Below, one piece after another: positions 1 to 4,940 of a DNA stretch of 7,055 bases. Numbering within the stretch: position 1 is the first letter of the stretch; each line of letters begins with the position of its first letter. The DNA lies in NCBI GenBank assembly GCA_022361315.1, contig JAKSBB010000345.1, positions 1 to 7,055 on the forward strand, written 5' to 3'. Position numbers and translations under genes: made by a program. The DNA is from Desulfobacterales bacterium. Lineage in GTDB: Bacteria > Desulfobacterota > Desulfobacteria > Desulfobacterales > Desulfobacteraceae. The notes under the pieces were generated by a model, which saw nothing but the letters and a program-made list of their open reading frames with translations, was not told the origin of the DNA and did not search any database.

Positions 1-75
1 GATACGATCATCACCGAATACAACGGCATCGGCCCCGGGGGCGTTTTTCGCACAGGCCTCAAACAAATGGAGAAA
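1..75 (-). other. Start of second NRPS adenylation domain (A2), truncated by window edge
   Basis: Residues 1614-1638 read FLHLFEACAKNAPGADAVVF, the usual entry to an adenylation domain (compare CLHHLFETQAEKHPDATAVV at the start of A1). It ends at the window edge before motif A2, so nothing can be said of substrate. Confidence 0.88.
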
Positions 76-3000
76 ACGGTCACCGGGTGGGTGTTCACGA
101 GCCGTATCGCTCCATTCCACAAGCAGTTGGTGCCGTTCCCCGCCGTCGAGAATATCAAGGTCTCCGACCCGTTTGTCAGGACACCCCGCGACGTCCTGCA
201 GCAGATTACGGACATGACCGGCCAACCGTTCAACAGAATCACGTTCAAAAAGATCAGTACAATACAGAATGGACCCGGTAAGCCCGCCGTCAACCTCCAA
301 CAGATGAAATTCCATATCCATACGGACGGTGGCCCCGTCAACCTCGGCAGGACGAACGGCCAGACCGTCAAGATCGATTTCATCCATTGGGGCATTCTGG
401 AAGGCAAATGCCACCTGGACAATGGGATTCCGGCTCATATCCCTTTCGGGGGCCAGGTCCGCAACGATCTGTTCAAAGGGGACATCCTGATGGGCATAGG
501 CTGACAGGGCGGTTTTCCGGACACGGGCCAACACCTCACGGAACCCCGGATTTCCGGACAGGTCCGTCCGCATCACCAGGGTATTGACGAAAAAACCGAT
601 GAGCGCTTCGGTTTCCCTGTGGGTCCGGCCTGCGATGGGGGAGCCCACTGCGATATCCGTCTGACCGGTATACCGGGCCATCAAAACGGAAAATCCGGCC
701 AGGAGGGTCATAAACAGGGAGGTGCCCGATTCCCGGCTCAACCGTTTAAGTGCCCCGGCAAGGTCCGCTGACAGGTGCAGGGGAACGCGGTCCCCCCGGT
801 AAGATGCAATGGACGGCCTGGGACGGTCCAAGGGCAGATTAAGCGGTGTCACACCGGCAAGGGTTTCCCGCCAGTAATCCAGTTGTTTTTCAAGCAGCGC
901 ACCGGTAAGGTGCCTGCGCTGCCAGGCGGCAAAATCAGCGTACTGAACACGAAGTTCCGGCAACGGAGACGGCTTGCCTGCCACCATGGCATTATAAATT
1001 AACCCCATCTCCCGGAATATCACCCCCATGGACCATCCGTCCGATACGATATGATGCATGGTCATCATCAGGATATGCTGCCCGGCGCCGGTTTTAAAAA
1101 GATCCGCCCGGAAAAGCGGGGGGGCGGTAAGATCGAAAACCCGCTCCACGACGGCGCGGCCCAAGGTGCGCAGTTGACTAGTTTTTCGGGCGTCCACCAG
1201 GTCCGACAGGTCCGTAAACCGAAGGTCCATGGTGCAGGACGGATGTATGCACTGCCCCGGCACTCCGTTTTCCGATACAATGGCGGTCCTCAGGATCTCG
1301 TGGCGGCGGATGATCTCATTGAAGGTTTTATTCAGGGCCTCTTTATCCAGTGCACCGTCGATGGCAAAGACCGCCGCCATATTGTAGAAGGGATTCTCGG
1401 AGATTAGCTGCTCCAGAAACCAAAGCCGCTCCTGGGCGAAAGAAAGGCGGATATGATCCGATTCCCTGGATATCAGGGGAATACCATTGTTCTCTGTTAT
1501 CGCAACCGCGTCTCCGCAGCGCCCCGCAAGCCCGTGAACGGTGGGGTACTCAAACAGATCCCGAACCGAGATTTGGGCATCCAAAGCAAGATTGATCCGC
1601 GTAATGACCTGGGTGGCCAGAAGAGAGTGCCCGCCAAGCTCAAAAAAATTATCATGGCAGCCCACGGCAGATTCCTTAAGACCCTCTCCCAATACATCGG
1701 CCCATACAGATGCGATCAGTTTTTCAACCCGTGTGGACGGGGGGGCAGATTCGTCCCGGGCCTGGGAAAAATCAGGTGCAGGCAGGGCATTTCGATCTGT
1801 TTTGCCGCCGGGGGTAAGGGGCATCCGGTCCACAATGGCAATGACCGCAGGGATCATATATCCCGGCAATCTACCTTTAAGCCTGCGCTTTACATTGCCG
1901 ACCAGGTCATCTCTGCCTTCTGTGTCATCTCTGCCTTCTGTGTCATCTCTGCCTTCTGTGTCATCTGTGTATTCAACAGGCTCAATATAAGCCGCCAACC
2001 GCTTGTGTACGGCCCCCGCCCCATGGACAACCACCGCTGCGTATTTGACTTCCGGGCAATCCGACAGCACCCCTTCGATTTCCCCCAGCTCGATACGGAA
2101 TCCGCGAATCTTCACCTGATGATCCCGCCGGCCTAAAAATGCGATATTACCGTCAGGCAACCATTTTGCCATATCTCCCGTTTTGTATAATCGCCCGCCT
2201 GGAACGCCGAAGGGGTCCGGTACAAATTGCTCCGCCGTCCCTGCGGGGTGGCCCAGGTATCCCCTGGCAAGGCCTTTGCCCCCGATTGCCAATTCCCCGG
2301 GAACACCTGCCGGAACCGGATTCATCTCTTGGTCGAGGATGTAAATCCGGTAGCCGGTCACCGGTGTACCAATGGGTGTATTTGCCCTGGGGTTACCGCC
2401 GGTGGCAAAGGGATAAAAGGTGCCGCAGACACAGGTCTCCGCAGGTCCGTATCCGTTTATGATTCTCAGCGTGTCTGAAAGCCTGGCAAACCGATCCAGA
2501 ACGCCCTGTCTGATGGGTTCGACCCCTGTCAGCAAACGCGCAATACCGGTTCCGTCCCCTGATTTCTCCATCTGCCCCGCCATATCCTCCAGCAGGCCCG
2601 GCGGCAGGTAGGCACTGGTAACACCTTGGGATTGAATATAGAGGTTCAATGCCACAGGATCCATTGAGACCCCGGCCGGAAGGATATGCAATGTCCCGCC
2701 GAAACAGAGATTGGAAAAAATCTCCCACACGGAGACATCAAAGATAAAGGGACAGACCGCCGTACCCACCGGCCTGCCCTGTGAGGGAGCCACGGCGTCA
2801 AATCCCTGCAGGAGGTTTACCGCACTCCCATGGCTGACCACCACCCCTTTGGGTTCGCCGGTGGAACCGGAGGTGTAGAGCACGTAGGCCGGGTTTTCTC
2901 CCGATACCGGGGCACCCGCCGGCTTAAGGGAAACAGCCTGCCTGCTGCAGCTCTCCCCGCCCACGTCAGCCAATACATCCTCCAGGCAAACCACACCACC

Positions 3001-4914
3001 CCCTTCAGGGACCCGGGGAATGAACTGTGTACGGGCAGCGGTCACCCGGACAGAGGCATCCTTAAGCATGAAGGAAATTCTTTGCCCCGGCAATTCCGGG
3101 TCAATGGGCAGATAGGCACCACCGGCCTTGAGTATTCCCAACATCCCCACCACCATCTCCACGGACCGGTCCGTAAGGAGCCCCACCACGGACTCCGGCC
3201 CGACGCCCAACGCCCTCAGTTGAAAGGCGAGCCCGTCGGCAGATGCGTTCAATATCCCGTAAGTCATCCGGTCACTTCCGGACACCACCGCCGTTGCATC
3301 CGGATGTTTCTCCGCCTGGGTCTCAAAAAGGTGATGAAGGCAGTCTGCCCGGTTTTCTATTGCCTTGCCTTCAATCCCGCTCCAGGTCTCCAAAATCTGC
3401 TGCCGTTCTCCGGGGCTGAGCATGTCAAATTCGGAAAGCCGCTTCCCGGGGGTTTCCACGGCATCCCGGAGCAGGTTCAAAAAGTGTCCGGAAAGCTGCG
3501 CCACAGAATGCGGTTCAAACAAATCATTGCAATATTGGATGGCCCCGTGAATCTCCCCTCCGGACTCCCACAGATAGCATTCAATATCCATGCGAACCGT
3601 GACCGCGTCGAGGTCGGCCCGTTGAAACTTCAGCCCGTCGATATCCAGGGGTTCCGGAGGCACATTCTGGAGGACCAGGGATACCTGAACCAGGGGGTTA
3701 CGGCTCATATCCCTTTCGGGTTGCAGGGCCGCCACAATCTGTTCAAAGGGCACGGCCTGGTTGGCATAAGCCCCCAATGCAGTTTCCCGGACACGGGTCA
3801 GGAGTTCAAGAAAGGTGGGATTTTGGGACAAGTCGGTCCGCATGATCAGGGTATTTACAAAAAAACCGATCATGGTTTCGGTTTCCCTGCGTGTCCGGCC
3901 GGCGATGGGAGACCCCAGTGCAATATCCGTTTGACCGGTATACCGGGACAACAGGGCGGAAAATCCGGCCAGCAATACCATAAACAGGGTTGCCCCGGAT
4001 TCCCGGCTCAATATTTTCAACGCCCGGGTCAGGTCCTTAGGAATGTATACCGGCACACGGCTGCCACTGTAGGAAGGTACCGGGGGTCTGGGATGATCCG
4101 TGGGGAAATCAAGAGGGGAGAGCCCTTCCAGATGCCGCAGCCAGTAAGCCAGCTGGGCCTCACATTGTTCAACAGCCGACACAGTATGCTGCCGGGTTGC
4201 AAAATTACCATATTGAAGGGGAAGCGCCTTCAGGGGAGAGGACTTTCCCTTTGCAAATGCATTGTAGATCTGCCCCAGTTCGCGATTTAACACCTCCATG
4301 GACCAGGCGTCGGAGATCATGTGATGCATGGTGATCATCAGAAGAAAACGCTCGGCCCCGGTCCTGACCAATACCCCCCTGAAAAGCGGGAGCCGGGACA
4401 GGTCAAACACCACTTCTGTTGCCTCCCGGACGGTATTGCGGACTTGTCTTTTTTGATCCTCGTCCGTTAAATCAGAAAAATCAATCCGGGACAGCGTTAC
4501 GGGAAATGCCGCCAGAACCCGCTGCTCAGGAATGCCGTCACTGGAGGTAAAAACCGTTCGCAGGATCTCGTGGCGGCGAACGATTTCACTGAAGGCGCGT
4601 TCCAGGATATCCGGATCCAGAGGGCCCTCAATATGAGAGGCCACGGCGATATTGTAGAAGGGATTTTCCGACACCAGTTGATGGAGGAACCAGAGCCGCT
4701 CCTGGGCAAAGGACAGGGGAATCCCATCCCGGGCGCCATCTCCTTCATCCCGGTTCAAATAAGATAAAATTTCCGGTTTCCGGCCTTTGAGTTTTTCTAT
4801 TAAATCATCGGTCAGCACCTCGGACGGCCCGTCTACTTTAAGGTCTGCCCCCTCAGCCCGCACCACGATATCCAGGCGCTCCAGGTCATCTAAAAACCGA
4901 CGTATGTTTCTCAT
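1..4914 (-). CDS. Nonribosomal peptide synthetase, N-terminal 1,638 residues (docking-C-A-PCP-C-A'); 3' end outside window
   Basis: Translating the minus strand from ATG 4914 gives an uninterrupted frame to base 1, with no stop, so the gene continues to the left. Domain order by residue: 1-54 TubC-like docking domain; 64-512 condensation C1; 526-1045 adenylation A1; 1061-1130 peptidyl carrier; 1154-1602 condensation C2; 1614-1638 start of a second adenylation domain. A1 activates an amino acid with ATP and loads it on Ser1097 of the carrier; C1 joins it to the acyl chain from the upstream PKS; C2 passes the product to the next module. There is no epimerisation domain between PCP and C2, so an L residue at position 1 is expected and C2 should be of the LCL kind. 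The start is supported because the docking fold begins at residue 1 and the next Met is at residue 193. The ATG overlaps the PKS stop. Compound and A1 substrate are not known to me. Confidence 0.97.
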   Translation of the reverse strand, partial: MRNIRRFLDDLERLDIVVRAEGADLKVDGPSEVLTDDLIEKLKGRKPEILSYLNRDEGDGARDGIPLSFAQERLWFLHQLVSENPFYNIAVASHIEGPLDPDILERAFSEIVRRHEILRTVFTSSDGIPEQRVLAAFPVTLSRIDFSDLTDEDQKRQVRNTVREATEVVFDLSRLPLFRGVLVRTGAERFLLMITMHHMISDAWSMEVLNRELGQIYNAFAKGKSSPLKALPLQYGNFATRQHTVSAVEQCEAQLAYWLRHLEGLSPLDFPTDHPRPPVPSYSGSRVPVYIPKDLTRALKILSRESGATLFMVLLAGFSALLSRYTGQTDIALGSPIAGRTRRETETMIGFFVNTLIMRTDLSQNPTFLELLTRVRETALGAYANQAVPFEQIVAALQPERDMSRNPLVQVSLVLQNVPPEPLDIDGLKFQRADLDAVTVRMDIECYLWESGGEIHGAIQYCNDLFEPHSVAQLSGHFLNLLRDAVETPGKRLSEFDMLSPGERQQILETWSGIEGKAIENRADCLHHLFETQAEKHPDATAVVSGSDRMTYGILNASADGLAFQLRALGVGPESVVGLLTDRSVEMVVGMLGILKAGGAYLPIDPELPGQRISFMLKDASVRVTAARTQFIPRVPEGGGVVCLEDVLADVGGESCSRQAVSLKPAGAPVSGENPAYVLYTSGSTGEPKGVVVSHGSAVNLLQGFDAVAPSQGRPVGTAVCPFIFDVSVWEIFSNLCFGGTLHILPAGVSMDPVALNLYIQSQGVTSAYLPPGLLEDMAGQMEKSGDGTGIARLLTGVEPIRQGVLDRFARLSDTLRIINGYGPAETCVCGTFYPFATGGNPRANTPIGTPVTGYRIYILDQEMNPVPAGVPGELAIGGKGLARGYLGHPAGTAEQFVPDPFGVPGGRLYKTGDMAKWLPDGNIAFLGRRDHQVKIRGFRIELGEIEGVLSDCPEVKYAAVVVHGAGAVHKRLAAYIEPVEYTDDTEGRDDTEGRDDTEGRDDLVGNVKRRLKGRLPGYMIPAVIAIVDRMPLTPGGKTDRNALPAPDFSQARDESAPPSTRVEKLIASVWADVLGEGLKESAVGCHDNFFELGGHSLLATQVITRINLALDAQISVRDLFEYPTVHGLAGRCGDAVAITENNGIPLISRESDHIRLSFAQERLWFLEQLISENPFYNMAAVFAIDGALDKEALNKTFNEIIRRHEILRTAIVSENGVPGQCIHPSCTMDLRFTDLSDLVDARKTSQLRTLGRAVVERVFDLTAPPLFRADLFKTGAGQHILMMTMHHIVSDGWSMGVIFREMGLIYNAMVAGKPSPLPELRVQYADFAAWQRRHLTGALLEKQLDYWRETLAGVTPLNLPLDRPRPSIASYRGDRVPLHLSADLAGALKRLSRESGTSLFMTLLAGFSVLMARYTGQTDIAVGSPIAGRTHRETEALIGFFVNTLVMRTDLSGNPGFREVLARVRKTALSAYAHQDVPFEQIVADLAPERDMSRNPIVQVAFAFQNAPMDEIDLDGLAVRPAEVDGATVRMDMEFHLLEVDGGLTGSILYCTDLFERDSVERLAGHVRNLLQDVAGCPDKRVGDLDILDGGERHQLLVEWSDTAREHPPGDRFLHLFEACAKNAPGADAVVFGDDRI
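109..1455 (-). other. NRPS condensation domain C2 (module 2)
   Basis: Residues 1154-1602 contain SFAQERLWFLEQL (1158-1170), RHEILRT (1204-1210), a canonical active site MHHIVSDGW (1286-1294, His1288 and Asp1292), YADFAAWQ (1325-1332), IGFFVNTLVMRTD (1439-1451), VPFEQIV (1478-1484) and RDMSRNPIVQV (1491-1501). Every motif is intact, and each lies exactly 1,090 residues after its counterpart in C1. With no upstream epimerase, it probably joins two L-configured substrates. Confidence 0.96.
1525..1734 (-). other. Peptidyl carrier protein (PCP1 / thiolation) domain
   Basis: Residues 1061-1130 hold the carrier motif DNFFELGGHSLLATQ; Ser1097 (bases 1624-1626) is the phosphopantetheine site, followed by LFEYPTVHGLA. 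It lies directly after A1 and 24 residues before C2. No epimerisation or methyltransferase domain is inserted. Confidence 0.96.
1780..3339 (-). other. NRPS adenylation domain A1
   Basis: Residues 526-1045 have all ten core motifs: MTYGIL (550), LKAGGAYLPIDP (595), YTSGSTGEPKG (680-690), FDVSVWEI (725-732), NGYGPAET (820-827), GELAIGGKGLARGYL (873), LYKTGD (909-914), GRRDHQVKIRGFRIELGEIE (928-947), LPGYMIP (1016) and PLTPGGKTDRNAL (1032) with the catalytic Lys1038. Aligned by hand to GrsA, the ten pocket positions read D V W Y L G G V C K. The Asp at position 235 indicates an alpha-amino acid. I do not recognise this code and make no substrate call. The variable loop before LPGYMIP carries three copies of DDTEGR. 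The segment corresponding to GGEAL is GVEPI. Confidence 0.96.
1906..1966 (-). repeat. 18-bp tandem repeat, about 3.4 copies, inside adenylation domain A1
   Basis: Three perfect copies of GATGACACAGAAGGCAGA (in coding sense, 1965-1912) are followed by a partial fourth copy GATGAC. The unit is six codons, so it encodes DDTEGR three times (residues 984-1001) without shifting the frame. It sits in the surface loop of the small C-terminal subdomain of A1, between AAYIEP and LPGYMIP, where length varies in this family. Confidence 0.97.
3379..4725 (-). other. NRPS condensation domain C1 (PKS-to-NRPS junction)
   Basis: Residues 64-512 carry the C-domain motifs in order: SFAQERLWFLHQL (68-80), RHEILRT (114-120), the active-site MHHMISDAW (196-204, His197-His198, Asp202), IGFFVNTLIMRTD (349-361), VPFEQIV (388-394) and RDMSRNPLVQV (401-411). 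The catalytic His198 and Asp202 are there. The Gly that normally follows the Asp (HHxxxDG) is Ala203, and the usual YxDFAxWQ motif reads YGNFATRQ (235-242). It should attach the beta-hydroxyacyl chain from the PKS ACP to the amino acid on PCP1. Confidence 0.96.
4753..4914 (-). other. TubC-type N-terminal docking domain of the NRPS
   Basis: Residues 1-54 show the pattern of the TubC N-terminal docking family: a first helix (IRRFLDDLERLDI), short strands (VVRAEGADLKVDG), then LTDDLIEKLKGRKPEILSYL as two helices. In that family the domain dimerises and binds the C-terminal end of the upstream synthase, ensuring the right protein order. Here the upstream partner is the adjacent PKS. The match is by recognised pattern, not a search. 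Confidence 0.85.
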
Positions 4915-4940
4915 AGCGAAATGACTTTCCTTTCTTCCCC
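4911..4940 (-). promoter_or_regulatory. ATGA stop/start overlap and weak ribosome binding site of the NRPS gene
   Basis: The NRPS ATG (4914-4912) overlaps the PKS TGA (4913-4911) by the bases ATGA. Upstream on the minus strand is a purine-rich AAAGGAAAG (4933-4925); its GGA is 13 bases from the ATG, a rather long spacing. The overlap suggests translational coupling, which keeps the two partner subunits at similar levels. No promoter fits between the genes. Confidence 0.85.

Noticed and set aside
571..720. Repeat pair with 3841-3990 as an insertion sequence or transposon end
   Set aside because: The similarity covers exactly the homologous parts of two condensation domains and follows codon structure; no terminal inverted repeats or transposase are seen.
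1906..1966. CRISPR array or regulatory iterons
   Set aside because: Units are directly adjacent with no spacers, only 18 bp, and in frame within a coding domain.
2830..4290. A long plus-strand open frame of 486 codons
   Set aside because: It lies antisense to C1 and A1 of the NRPS, whose minus-strand frame shows complete motif series. The plus-strand protein has no recognisable fold and is rich in His, Gly, Pro and Arg, as expected from the mirror frame of GC-rich coding DNA.
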